Shown here: positions 36,058 through 47,110 of the stretch, piece after piece
How positions within the stretch are numbered: position 1 is the first letter of the stretch
How the letters are laid out: the number at the start of each line of letters is the position of its first letter
Source: Meandrina meandrites
Lineage: Eukaryota; Cnidaria; Anthozoa; Scleractinia; Meandrinidae
DNA length: 64,000 bases
Assembly (NCBI GenBank): GCA_963693305.1
Contig: OY855908.1
Span: 1,240,001-1,304,000, forward strand
Direction: 5' to 3'
Program-made: the position numbers and the translations under genes
The notes under the pieces: model-generated
Database searches by the model: none
What the model was told of the DNA's origin: nothing
Seen by the model: the letters and a program-made list of their open reading frames with translations, nothing else

Positions 36058-36981
36058 TTATAGTTTCGTATCGAAATATTGTAAATTATTACCCATTCTG
36101 CTTTGCTTGGCGACGGTTATTCTCTCTTGGTGATTCAGTTTAGAAAAGCATTTCTTCATTTCTGACTTAAACAATGGCATCCGAAAGGAATAAACTAAAG
36201 GATTGACAATTGAGTTAGCGTATTGCATAACCTTTACTATACGAATAATATTGTTACTGAAAAGAGTGTCAATAGTCACAAGTGAATTTATCCAAAACGA
36301 CAAGATGATAGCAGGTAGCCAACAGGTGAGTGAAAGAACTGTCACGATTAACAATGTCTTCGTTAATTTCTTGTTTTGCTGTGCTCTTATGTCGTTTCTG
36401 CCTGCTTCGGGGAAAGTCTGACGAATCTGAAGACAAATGAGAATATATGTCACGTAGATAACAGCTAAAACAAGAAGGAAAAATGGACTCGTAATAAGAA
36501 CAGAGATGTCTCCAAGAGATTTGATAAGAAACGCTAAGTGTAATAGAAATACGAGTCCGGAAGTCACCCACACAAATCCCAGAGTGTAGATATAGCTTCT
36601 TGTGGTTAATGTACGATGACGGAAAGGCGAGCGAACTGCATAAAGACGCTCCAGTGATATAACCAGCAAATTCAGTAGAGATGATGTTTCGCAAAACATA
36701 TCCCAGCTTACAATAATGATAAATGCCGGTGAAGTCCCTTCCTGTAACTTTTCATCTTCCCCTTGAACGGCAATTTTCACGCTGCTGCTCAAAGTAGAGG
36801 AAATACTGATTGCCACCAAAAGATCAGCGAAGGCTAAACTCACAAGAAGATACGATGCTCGTTTTAACTCGGTTCGGTGCTTCCAGAATAGGAAGATAGT
36901 AAAAATGTTACCGGAAAGAGTTGAAAATGCTTCAAGGAAGTAAACCACACTAAATATTACAGTTGTAGTAATCAGGTCCAT
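36058..36981 (-). CDS. class A G-protein-coupled receptor, divergent member (receptor 3)
   Basis: 307-aa single-exon receptor starting at ATG 36979-36981. Landmarks: SGNIFTIFLFW (TM1), SLAFADLLVAI (TM2), ISLERLYAVRSPFRHR (end of TM3), SLTCWLPAIIL (TM6), and YANSIVNPLVYSFRMP (TM7). Counting back from E-R without gaps, 3.32 is Asp (in SWDMFCE), the position that anchors the amine in aminergic receptors. 3.25 is Phe rather than Cys, and 5.50 is Val. Loop 3 lacks CxxC. It has the longest C-terminal tail of the cluster (about 40 residues after NPLVY). Ligand unknown; the Asp makes an amine ligand conceivable but the other aminergic signatures are absent. Confidence 0.87.
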   Translation of the reverse strand: MDLITTTVIFSVVYFLEAFSTLSGNIFTIFLFWKHRTELKRASYLLVSLAFADLLVAISISSTLSSSVKIAVQGEDEKLQEGTSPAFIIIVSWDMFCETSSLLNLLVISLERLYAVRSPFRHRTLTTRSYIYTLGFVWVTSGLVFLLHLAFLIKSLGDISVLITSPFFLLVLAVIYVTYILICLQIRQTFPEAGRNDIRAQQNKKLTKTLLIVTVLSLTCWLPAIILSFWINSLVTIDTLFSNNIIRIVKVMQYANSIVNPLVYSFRMPLFKSEMKKCFSKLNHQERITVAKQSRMGNNLQYFDTKL

Positions 36982-38227
36982 TGTTAAGAGTTTAGACTCC
37001 TTTGAAATTGACTTGTTTAGCTGAGTGAGATAAAATCTTTCTGTTCTCAGAGCGGAAACAGTAAAAAAGTCGTATATGCTAGTTAACCTTCTATAACGGA
37101 GTCACTCGTTTGTGAAAAAAGCTTGAACTCTTCCACCGACGAAAAACCGAAGTTTTTTTTGCGCTGTAATCAGGCTTCCTCTTTTTGAGTGTGCCTTATT
37201 TTTCAAGTGAATTTGCATGACGATGAGAGATTTTTACTGAGTATATTAAAAAGTAGATCGTTGATATGCCATTGAGTGGGCAAACAAAAGACAGCTAACA
37301 CAACAAAAAGCTTTTCACTGTTTTTTTTAACATAATTGAAATATTTTTTTTTGGAAAATATTGCTTTTCTGAAAAAAAAATAGAGTAAAGCATTTCTAAC
37401 TTTTAGGAAAAGGAAGGCATTCAGTTTAAACTCAGTGATGTTCCTAGCTTCTCCGTGCAAAATATGGGGCTACATCAGTGTCCTTGATTGTAATCTAAAT
37501 GGAAACTTTCTAATGTTAATTAAATGAGATGGTTTATGGATTCATTAAAAAACATATTTCAATTAAACGCATGATAAAAAATGATTCTATTCAAAGTCAG
37601 TTGCAGGGTACTTTATTATACATGCAAGCCATAATTCCCGTGTAAATGGCTCAGCAATCCCATGGCTCTCTCCCACTGGTGTAGAGGTATTATATTAACC
37701 GCTCCCTGGAACATGCACCACATTTCGATGTCTTTTGACGCTAAAGCAACACGACCTTAGAACTTTAGTTGCAAGAACAACCAGCAGAGCGTTTATATTA
37801 TTTTCTTGTGTTTTTTCTTGTTGTTTTATCTTATCATTAGCGTTTTCTCTTACACTTATGCTGTTGGCCGCGTTATTTTCCAAGACGCCCGAAAAAAAAA
37901 ATTCCCCTCCGCTTTTGACACTCTGGTGTCGCTCATCGCCTTACTTCAAATATAATGGCGGCAGCAACAACTTATAAGTACTATCTTCTTCGCTTTATTG
38001 AACTGCTTTTATAATTCTGTGAAGAACACATATCGTTGTGTGATTTATGGATAACACTCGAGGACAATATTAACAGTTACTCAGTATTGTCAAATACCTC
38101 TTACAAGAAACTTGTAAAACTTCAAACTGATACGACATGACTGTGTAGTCCAACACATTCCCATATCATTTCATATTAGGAATAACATCTTATGATATAC
38201 ACGTATTACATATTAAATAAGACTTGC
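36982..38227. other. spacer between two receptors
   Basis: AT-rich with no recognised gene. Small frames at 37203-37460 and 37695-37977 show no motifs. Confidence 0.3.
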
Positions 38228-39115
38228 CTACAACTGAGCTAATTCTATTTGTACATTTTTTCTATGACCTCGAACTCTAAAAAATGTTCTCAACGCTTCC
38301 TTAAACATGGGCATTCTGTAGCTATACACGATTGGGTTGACAACAGAGTTGGCCAGATGTAAAGCCGTTGCTGTTAACATAACCGTATCGACTTCCAAAA
38401 TACAGTCAGGGCAAACATAAATAACAGTGTACAACACTGCAGCTGGAAGCCAACAAATAAGCGACAGGCCTATAACTATGAACATCGTTTTCGACAGTTT
38501 AATGTTTCGTGCCATATTTCTTCTATTTTGACTGTCAAAAATGGGAAGAGTATGGTTTAGTCGATTACGCATAATCATGTAACTTGTACCGACAACCGAA
38601 AGACTCAGCAAAAATGTTATATTGACTGCAATGTTGGAAGGAACAGTGTCAACAACTTGCTTGAAAAACGGTAACATAAAGAGCACTGTCACGCAGATCC
38701 CAGCTGCCCAGGTGAATGCTATACCGCCAAAATAAACCCGAGTGTTTAAGGTTCTGTGACGCAGCGGCCAAACTACGGCGTAAACGCGTTCCAACGAAAT
38801 ACCGGCAAGAGAAAACACAGAAGTACTTGAAAACAAAATCGTTAAAGATGACAGAAGGTAGCTGTAGTGAAAAGTACCTCTGCTGTAACTTGGTTCAGAG
38901 AAAAGAAATGGAACGGAACGGGTTGCGAGTGATATTAACTCCAGCACGCCTACCAGAAGATCCGCGACTGTCAGGTTGAGCAGAAGATAATATGTCCGCT
39001 GTAAACTGAATCTCTTTTTCCAAAACACAAAGATAGTAAATGCGGTTCCGATGCAAATGAAGATAGACTCGGTTGAAAGCAAGAGACAAAATACGATGAA
39101 GACTGCAGGAGACAT
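38228..39115 (-). CDS. class A G-protein-coupled receptor (receptor 4), N1.50 changed to Thr
   Basis: 295-aa single-exon receptor; ATG at 39113-39115. TM1 about 5-30, TM2 43-65, TM3 86-112, TM4 127-150, TM5 161-182, TM6 208-232, TM7 248-266. Landmarks: LNLTVADLLVG, GISLERVYAVVWPLRHR, LSLICWLPAAVLY, ANSVVNPIVYSYRMPMF, and CPDC in loop 3. Near twin of 42872 and 47551. The almost invariant TM1 Asn (1.50) is Thr here: CIGTAF against CIGNAF in both sisters, an AAC to ACC change. It ends in VRGHRKNVQIELAQL. The open frame suggests it is still under some constraint or very young. Confidence 0.88.
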   Translation of the reverse strand: MSPAVFIVFCLLLSTESIFICIGTAFTIFVFWKKRFSLQRTYYLLLNLTVADLLVGVLELISLATRSVPFLFSEPSYSRGTFHYSYLLSSLTILFSSTSVFSLAGISLERVYAVVWPLRHRTLNTRVYFGGIAFTWAAGICVTVLFMLPFFKQVVDTVPSNIAVNITFLLSLSVVGTSYMIMRNRLNHTLPIFDSQNRRNMARNIKLSKTMFIVIGLSLICWLPAAVLYTVIYVCPDCILEVDTVMLTATALHLANSVVNPIVYSYRMPMFKEALRTFFRVRGHRKNVQIELAQL

Positions 39116-39649
39116 GTTTTCTTCGATAATAGGTTTCCAGAAGATGAAGTTAAAGGTACTGATCTTTGAATATCATAAAATGTGATTTTGCAAAGTCAAT
39201 TAATGTTAATGAGGTGATTTATCTCGACTATCTGCATTAGCTCAAACCGTTCGGACTTTGCACTGGCAATAAATACAATGACAGATTTTCGATTAAAATT
39301 TGCTTAGTAAATTAGATGGAGCCCTTGAGTTTTCTAGACACAATATCAGCTTTTATTCGACGGAGTTTTCCTTCTTCCGCTGTAATCTGTGTGTTTTCTT
39401 AAAACAAAAAAAGTATTAGGCTTGGTGGCTTAATTATTGTTGATATTAATAAAACGGTTACGTAAGACAGCTCTTACAGGGAGTTTTCGCCTTTTTCTGA
39501 AAACTGATGTCCAGTAAGTAAATAAAATAATTAAAGGAACACATTACAATTAAAACTTGTTTTCCAGAAAACTTGATTAGGTTCTTATTTTTGCATTTAC
39601 TGTAATGCGCATTTGATTATTTTATAGCAAATGCGCAACATAAATATTA

Positions 39650-39651
39650 AA

Positions 39652-39696
<45 letters not shown>

Positions 39697-39700
39697 CATT
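39650..39700. repeat. (ATT)n microsatellite
   Basis: About 16 ATT units, ending in ATTATCATTAG. Confidence 0.9.
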
Positions 39701-40345
39701 AGTCTTTTATTCTAAAACATTTCCGACTGTTGAAAAATAACACATGCATGCATATTACACAAAATGTTATAAAAAGAAATGGAGTTGAGTGCTTCTCTAT
39801 GCAAAATCTATGTTTGTTTTCAGTTTAAGATGAACCATTTACATTTTTATTAAAAATATGATTTATGCATTTATAAAAACTCATGCTGCAAATGAATGGG
39901 TGAATAAATTGTGTTCTGTTGCGTTTTAAACATCTGCCTTCTGTTTTTCTACGAACAGTACGCGCCAGTAAAAAAAAGATCACTGTACCCCTCAAGTTAG
40001 GAAAGTCTTAATTTTTGAGACAAATACTGTAAAGTTGATTTCAATTAATCAGTTATTAGCTAGTTTTTGGTGTCACGTCTTTTATTATCGGGATTGCATT
40101 GTAAATAAGGCTGTCCACAAATTGCTGGGAAGATTTTTGGCTATATTGCAAGCAACTATTTTCCCTTGGAACAACACATTACATGATGAGCAACGTCTGT
40201 GCCATAAAGAGGATTGCAAAGTGTGATGAGAACCTTGGCAATTTGAGAATCACACCTTTGTCTTTATAATTTTTTCGTTGTAGACTGAATAAATGCCGCC
40301 TTATAGAACTGCTGGCTGAGCCGCAGCTGGAATGCATCGTATTTT

Positions 40346-40379
40346 ACTTATTTTAGCGACTACCTTCGCTAAAATAAGT
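40346..40379. repeat. perfect 14-bp stem, 6-nt loop hairpin
   Basis: ACTTATTTTAGCGA, loop CTACCT, then TCGCTAAAATAAGT. No T-run follows, so a terminator role is not suggested. It may be a mini-palindromic element. Confidence 0.85.
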
Positions 40380-40534
40380 AACTGCTAAAAGTACTTATCA
40401 GAGGTATCTCAAAATAATCGATCTAACTTTATCTCAACTCTCCTAATATCATGTAGATTGCAGACAGCAGCATTTATATACGTATGTACGATATTTGAAA
40501 TACTGTATATGCCCGTTATTTGATCGCCTGGAGC

Positions 40535-40554
40535 GGGGGGGGGGGGGGGGGGGG
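40535..40554. repeat. poly-G tract
   Basis: Twenty consecutive G, followed by AGGAGG. Length may be unreliable in assembly. Confidence 0.9.
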
Positions 40555-42871
40555 AGGAGGATTTTGGAGGGATCACATAGTCCTCTGAAGAACGAGGGGA
40601 GGGGGATCAGCCGTAATTGACAGGCATTTGGGGGGGACCAGAAAAAACATGAGAATTCAATGTGGCGTTGGGATCGCCAGAAATATCATTACCCGTTTCA
40701 GTTGATCGCCTCCTTTCGACGAAAATATGCTTTTTTGTTTCGGCTTCCTCTCTTATTCAGGCACGATCATAAAATATATAATCATTGGTTGTACAATGAA
40801 TGGCTTGAATTTGTTTTAGTTCTACTTTTCAAATGTAAAGTTCCACGTTTCAAATTCTTAGAGCCATTTTCAGAGTCAATGTTAACGTTCGTTCAATGTG
40901 GCCAGCTGGATGTGGTATTATTAAAAACAACAACAGCAGCAACTAGAAACATAGGCACGCTAAGCGTGCAGGAGTTATTTTTTTCAATTGATTGGGTGGC
41001 TTGGGGTAAGATTGGGTGTTAGTGCTGTTGGGATGGTTTATTTCATGGGTTGAGCTATTTGTGCATGATGCATCACTAACTACACAGCCCCTTACTATGA
41101 CTAAGAAGCATTTTTTGGAAAAAAAAATGGTTGCAGACAAAACAATTTTTACGTGCAATTTGTTACGTCAAAACTGTTTCGTTCAATAGTAAATTTTTAT
41201 CATTTAAAAAAAAACAAGAACAATTGTCAAAATGTCACAAAATGGCCTATTCTGTTAGCGCTTATTTTGTTGCTAGCTTTTTACAACCGTAACGCGATAC
41301 TTTTGTTTGTTACAGGATACTTTTGTGTTTTTGTCAAACACTGTAAAACGATACCTTTGGTTTTTTTTTAAAACGCATGTAACATGACACTTTTGTTTAT
41401 CTCACTTTTGTAACATGATATTTTTGTTTTTCTTGAACACACCATGTCTCCATTGAGTAATCGAAAAGTAATAAACGACGTAGTACACCTGGAGTATTTG
41501 TTTCCTGTCGTAAATGTAAATTTTCATTCAACAAACAGGAACAAGAACTAATTAATTTCAGTTATCAAAGTGTCACGGAATGACATGCTCTTAGCCTGTT
41601 GCCGCTCTCGATCGTAGTTAATTTTAAAAGCAAAACCATTTTAAAGCCAATACCCATAGCGGTTAATTAAATGTCTAAACGTGGTGTGTTTAAGGTATAA
41701 ACATAAACGCTACTTGCCCGAGAGTCAGTGAATCGAGCAAGAAGCTAAAGAGACTAATTAAATTAATTGCGGTTTTCAGTTGGCGACACGGAGTCTCAAG
41801 CAATATTAAATTTAGGAAGTTTCCTTGTCACAAACTTTTAAAACAAAAGGCCACAACACACTCTGAAGAAGATTCCTTGCCATGTTTATGACTCTTTGTA
41901 AACACAGTATTAATAAACATCACAATGAGAACGTTATTCTTCAAATCTGCTTTGTGCAAATGCTTTATGCAATTTCTACTACGGTCAGCGAAACTAGCTC
42001 GTCCTAAAGGAACGCTCGAATAACAATTTAGTGTTGGGTCTTTTGCTGGCGGCGTGTGCGTTGTAAGCAGACGAGCGTTTCAAATCCGGGGTTAATTCAC
42101 AACTCACCGATTCCGCCTCCTACAAATCTAAAATCTTCGAATGAAATCGCTCGCTTACAGCTTTGTTAGATTACTTCCCCTTTATAAACTGCAATTTCAT
42201 TGGTTCTGATAGTACCTCAAACCTGATTGGTGTGACATACAAACATACTCCACTGACTGACTGACTACACGGTCCATCGCGCCGCCTAAAGAGTTATTTT
42301 TGGAAAAAATATACAAAAATATACATAATAAATATCAAAAAAGTGTTGGGCATCCTCCTCCATTGGCTCTTGGCAGCCTCCCCGTCAGATTCATCTACAG
42401 AAACCTCGCCTGAGCTGGACCCTTCACCATTTTAGCCCCTCCATATAACAGGCTGTTTGTGTTAAAAACGCTTTTTTCCATAACAGAAGGTCCAGAAAAA
42501 GATGCCTGATTAATTTCCCGGTAAACTCAAAACTGATGGTTGCAACGCTTGTAAAACTACTCTTCTATTCTTCGCTACTTTCAGCGGGTGGGAGGGGTAG
42601 GGGGGGGGGGATCATGAAAGCTTCCATCGCCACTCAGGGGGGATCAGTAAAATACTGTATTAGGGGATCAGGTGAATGCTACGGTGTAGCAATAAAAAAT
42701 CAACCTAAACACCACATGAACGTGGGTCTCATTTCATTTCCACACTCTTTTTATTTCTTTCACCTTAAACGTTATACTAGGAACTAAATATTACGATATA
42801 TCCGCATTGCCTGATGTATAATAACCGCCTACAACTGAGCTAATTCTATTTTGTGCATTTTCTCCATGTCC

Positions 42872-43717
42872 TCAAGCTCTAAACAATCTTCTCAACGCTT
42901 CCTTAAACATGGGCATTCTGTAGTTATACACAATTGGGTTGACAACAGAGTTGGCCAGATGTAAAGCCTTTGCTGTTAAAATAATCGTTTCGACTTCCAA
43001 AATACAGTGAGAGCAAACATAAATAATAGTGTACAACACTGCAGCTGGAAGCCAACAAATAAGCGACAGGCCTATAACTATGAACATCGTTTTCGACAGT
43101 TTAATGTTTCGTGCCATATTTCTTCTATTTTGACTGTCAAAAATGGGAAGAGTATGGTTTAGTCGATTACGCATAATCATGTAACTTGTACCGACAACCA
43201 AAAGACTCAGCAAAATAGTTATATTGACTGCAATGTTGGAACGTACAGAATCCACAACTTGCTCAGAAAACGGTAACATGAAGAGCACTGCCACGCAGAT
43301 CCCAACTGCCCAGATGAATGCTATACCGCCAGTATAAACCCGAGTGTTTAAGGTTCTGTGACGCAGCGGCCAAACTACGGCGTAAACGCGTTCCAACGAA
43401 ATACCGGCGAGAGAAAACACAGAAGTACTTGAAAATAAAATCGTTAAAGATGTCAGAAGGCAGTTGTAGTGAAAATTAGCTCTAAGGCAGCTTGGCTCAG
43501 AGAAAAGAAATGGAACGGAACGGGTTGCGACTGATATTAACAGCATTACGCCTACCAGAAGATCCGCGACTGTCAGGTTGAGCAGAAGATAATATGTCCG
43601 CTGTAAACTGAATCTTTTTTGCGAAAACACAAAGATAGTAAATGCGTTTCCGATGCAAATGAAGATAGACTCGGTTGAAAGCAAGACGCAAAACACGATG
43701 AAGACCGTAGGAGACAT
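42872..43717 (-). CDS. class A G-protein-coupled receptor (receptor 5), C-tail truncated
   Basis: 281-aa receptor. The frame extends upstream to 43780, but the ATG at 43715-43717 gives the start (MSPTVFIVFC) shared with receptors 4 and 7. Landmarks: CIGNAFTIFVF, LNLTVADLLVGV, GISLERVYAVVWPLRHR, CWLPAAVLY, CSHC in loop 3, ANSVVNPIVYNYRMPMF. It stops after RRLFRA at a TGA exactly where the sisters have CGA (Arg of ARGHRENVQIELAQF). The sequence beyond the stop is still recognisable as the sisters' tail but has a further 1-base insertion. Thus about 14 residues were lost by a C-to-T change at a CpG. The 7TM core is intact, so it may still function. Confidence 0.86.
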   Translation of the reverse strand: MSPTVFIVFCVLLSTESIFICIGNAFTIFVFSQKRFSLQRTYYLLLNLTVADLLVGVMLLISVATRSVPFLFSEPSCLRANFHYNCLLTSLTILFSSTSVFSLAGISLERVYAVVWPLRHRTLNTRVYTGGIAFIWAVGICVAVLFMLPFSEQVVDSVRSNIAVNITILLSLLVVGTSYMIMRNRLNHTLPIFDSQNRRNMARNIKLSKTMFIVIGLSLICWLPAAVLYTIIYVCSHCILEVETIILTAKALHLANSVVNPIVYNYRMPMFKEALRRLFRA

Positions 43718-43780
43718 TTTTTCTTCGATGATAGGTTTCGAAGATGAGTTTAAGAGCACTGACTGGTGGATGATTATCAT

Positions 43781-44925
43781 AAAATTTGATTTTGAGAGGT
43801 CGCCAAATGTAAATGATCAAGCAACACTTTGCATTATGAGTAACTATTACCCATTCTGTAAAGTCGGAGCAGCTGCCATGTTTTTAAAATACGTGTTGTT
43901 ATTAGATCTTTGGCATATAATAATTATAATAAATAACAAAAATACAAAGTTTCGCAGCAGCACGAAGAAACATGTTTCAACAAACCACACGACACTTTTA
44001 AAATACATTTGTTTATACTACAAAACATTTTTGGCGTGTGCCCGCCTATTCATTGTTTTATTCCCACTTTGTGTCGGATCCGAAAAATTAGTCAAACGTT
44101 CAATGCCCTAAAAAACTACTATTCGTATAAGGCGGCTAGTATAAGTGACATTAGAGAACGTCCTGAGCATAAATGCATCTTGATGACGAATTTATATAAT
44201 TTATATTTTGATTTAATGTACTAAAATTAGAGAGAAACACCGCTACTATTATTTTAAAAAAAGCTGCGAGCAAATTAGATTATATTCGATTACAAATTTA
44301 AAAAAAGAAACTAATAAACCCACCCTTTGAATATTCTAGCCGCACATATTAATTCAAAACTTTGTAGCACCAAATGATCAAAATAGGCTCGCCAGTATTG
44401 CAAGGCACATCTAACTAGGGTTACGTAATCAGAGAAACTCATTTCTAGCATATTTAATTTTGAAGTAATTAAATTCTGTTTTATCCCAGTATACTGGTAT
44501 CCTGGATATTGAATTGTGACATCCTTTCTTAATAACGACTGAGAACAAAGAACCTTTATACCGGATTTAATTTGTAATAGAAGGTAAAATAAACTGGTTT
44601 TAATTAAGTCCTTTGTAATCAGTTGGGTCGTACAATTCTTTTTTACTGTACGAGTAAACTCGTGTTAAAATTAAAATTCGAAAAGCAAACTGCTGTTTGT
44701 TTTGTATTTTCGGATAAAAGCTCACTCTATATATACATGGCGGCTCAGTATGATTTCATTTAATCCTAAACAACTGTTGTTTGCAATAATTTCCCAGAGC
44801 CTCGTAATGGCTGCTATTGTTAAAATTATAATATCCAGTTGCACTAGCTAATAAACCAGCTTCACTCCTCAACCACCCGCACCAGTAAAAAGCAGATTCA
44901 CCGTTTTTTGAATGCGGCACTGACT
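43781..44925. other. divergent intergenic region between receptors 5 and 6
   Basis: The minus and plus receptor genes here are transcribed away from each other. No gene recognised. TATATATA at 44728-44735 lies about 190 bp upstream of the receptor 6 start and is a candidate TATA box; this is only positional inference. Confidence 0.3.
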
Positions 44926-45816
44926 ATGCCAAGAGTGATTGTAATCGTTTTCTGCATCATAAATGCACTTCAGGCATTGATAATTTTAGTTGGAAATGTA
45001 TTCACCACTTACGTATTCTGGTCCAGAAGAAACAATTTCAAACGAACTGGTCTTCTCTTGATTAATCTTGCAGTTATAGATCTTCTTGTAGGAGCTGCGA
45101 CTTTCATTGAAATAACACAACAAATCTTACAGAAAAGCGATATTGAACCGATCCATTATGACGATCCCATTTCAATATTTCAAGTTTTGTGTTCCTGTTC
45201 ATCGGTGTTTTGCCTCGTCGCAATATCGCTGGAGCGTGTTTACGCAATTTTATGGCCGCTTCGTCATCGAGCTGCAAGCACTCGAGCATACATGTTGAGC
45301 ATTGTTTTTGTTTGGCTAGCTGGATTCGCTATGGCCTTTGTCTACACGTTTCAAGTGCTCAAACTACTCCCTACAATTTACAGTACGGTTATTCAAGATG
45401 TGGGACTTGTCTCCTCACTTGCTATCGTCATTGCAGCTTACATGACGATCCACACTCGAATGAAACTCACTGTTCCTTCACTTGAGGCTCACAATCGACC
45501 TTCAACGGAACAAAACCTCAGGCTCTCTCGTACTCTATTTATTGTCACAGTTCTATCACTATTACTTTGGCTTCCTTCCGTCGTGTTGTATACCATAGAC
45601 GATCTTTGCACTGCGTGTACTGTTCCAGAAGTATTGCTTTTCATCTCAAGAGTGCTACATCTGACTAATTCTATAGTCAACCCGATTGTGTACAGTTACC
45701 GAATGCCAATGTTCAAAGAAGCAATGAAGAGATGCCTGAACACGAAATGCAGCTTCATCACACGTCACATGAACAAAGAGTCAACTCAGTCAGGAACTTT
45801 TGATACTTCACTCTAG
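44926..45816 (+). CDS. class A G-protein-coupled receptor (receptor 6)
   Basis: 296-aa single-exon receptor. The open frame begins a few codons earlier with no ATG; the first ATG, at 44926, gives MPRVIVIVFC, in line with the paralogs. Landmarks: LVGNVFTTYVFW (TM1), NLAVIDLLVG (TM2), AISLERVYAILWPLRHR (TM3 end), SLLLWLPSVVLY (TM6; Cys 6.47 replaced by Leu), CTAC in loop 3, TNSIVNPIVYSYRMPMF (TM7). Position 3.25 is Asp. The tail has Cys residues (KRCLNTKC) that might be lipid-modified, and ends SGTFDTSL. Ligand unknown. Confidence 0.88.
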   Translation: MPRVIVIVFCIINALQALIILVGNVFTTYVFWSRRNNFKRTGLLLINLAVIDLLVGAATFIEITQQILQKSDIEPIHYDDPISIFQVLCSCSSVFCLVAISLERVYAILWPLRHRAASTRAYMLSIVFVWLAGFAMAFVYTFQVLKLLPTIYSTVIQDVGLVSSLAIVIAAYMTIHTRMKLTVPSLEAHNRPSTEQNLRLSRTLFIVTVLSLLLWLPSVVLYTIDDLCTACTVPEVLLFISRVLHLTNSIVNPIVYSYRMPMFKEAMKRCLNTKCSFITRHMNKESTQSGTFDTSL

Positions 45817-46530
45817 TTTAACAGTGCAGTCCACTGACATCCCTCTCCTTAATTTCAGTTCGTCCAGAATTAGATGATTGAGCAGATAACAGGATAAAAC
45901 ATATCGAAAATGATGACGAAAAGCCTATTGTTCAAGTTTGTTTTCATTTATGTCTTATCAGTTTATTAAGGATGATAGCAATTGACACGAATAGATTGTC
46001 AGGCAGATGTACTTTACATGATGGCAGAGTGTGTTTTTTTTAACATATATACCCGAATGATTGATTTACTGCATCTTAATTGTAGAAAATGCAATGTAAA
46101 TAATTTAAACCAGTCAATTAGCCCAATATTTCTTTAAAAAACTGGTAATACAGATGAATCTCCTTATAATAACCACAATTCACGCAGCCAGTCAGATGGT
46201 ATCGTTCATGTAGTTTCAAGTTTAGCTCTGTACGTAAGCATTATTTAGAACTGAAATATTTTATGGTTATGTGTAACTGCAAGTTATCTTGTATATAAAT
46301 TAATTTTCTGAAATACAAAATAAGCAATGAACCTTTGTATTCACTCATAGCTAGCTGACTGTTGTCTACTCCTAAAAATACTGTTTGTTTTTTTCTGGAT
46401 TTTCCCATACCTAGAAAAAGTCTTCCACAGTACAATAAGAACGCCTCTAACATGTCTAACAATAAAGATAGCTTTTTAGGTCTTTGAAATCATTTTTTCA
46501 AAAAGAAAAAAATAATTATATCGTGTAATT

Positions 46531-46786
46531 TGTCTTAGAATTGAAAATAGTAAAAGTTCAATTGGCCTTACACTACTGTTAAATGATATTAGAATCGTTA
46601 AAAATCCAAGCTTTCGCCGATCTACGGCATCTTCAGGGATGATGATGATGCCGTAGATCGGCGAAAGCTTGGATTTTAAACGATTTTAATATCATTTTAC
46701 AGTAGTGTAAGGCCTCAATTGAACTTTTACTATTTTCATTTAAAATGCTGCTGAAGGACAACATTCACCGATTATGTCTTAGAATT
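46531..46786. mobile_element. inverted dimer of a Penelope-end-like sequence, with 12-bp flanking repeats
   Basis: TGTCTTAGAATT occurs at 46531-46542 and again at 46775-46786, as a target duplication would. In between, a long inverted repeat has arms of about 92-95 bp (46541-46632 and 46644-46738), with TTGAAAATAGTAAAAGTTCA at the outside and CCAAGCTTTCGCCGATCTAC inside. The minus strand of the left arm reads CTGAAGA-TGCCGTAGATCGGC-GAAA, a hammerhead-like core with a perfect GCCG/CGGC stem II. It is 250 bp from the duplicated segment 46860-47110. Confidence 0.6.
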
Positions 46787-46859
46787 AATTAGCTTTTTGC
46801 TTGTGGTGGTCTGCTGATCAAAAAACGCCAAATTACTTTTTGATAAAACACGCGAACCT

Positions 46860-47110
46860 TCTCAATCAACGGTACTGCCGTCAATTGGTTCAAACGGCCA
46901 CGTCTGTCGGTTGCCGGTGATTGGTAGATTTCGATCCATTTTGATTTTGGGTGCGTTCCTTTCCGCATCAGAATCAATGGTGAAGATCATTTGTGTATCA
47001 AAGGAGCCGATGAATCCCAGAGTGGATTCATCGTATGCTTTGATGATCCGAATGATCTTGGTCATTATTCCTGTCTGTTCTGTTTTCAAGGTTCGTTGAC
47101 TGTCACCATA
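46860..47110. repeat. segment duplicated at about 51240-51475
   Basis: The two segments share long phrases in the same orientation: TTGGTAGATTTCGATCCATT, TTTGATTTTGGGTGCGTT, GGAGCCGATGAATCC, and ATGATCCGAAT/ATGATTCGAAT with GTCATTATTCCTG. On the minus strand this copy reads TGIMTKIIRIIKAYDESTLG and continues open to about 75 codons, while the other copy has stops. It may be a decayed exon or repeat of unknown family. Confidence 0.7.

Larger units (their letters stand above)
39116..42871. other. spacer with simple repeats, no gene recognised
   Basis: Contains an (ATT)n tract, a perfect 14-bp hairpin, poly-G runs (40535-40554; about 42600-42610) and a loose tandem block at about 41285-41435, where GTAACATGATACTTTTGTTT-like phrases recur. 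No frame has a recognisable motif. Confidence 0.35.
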
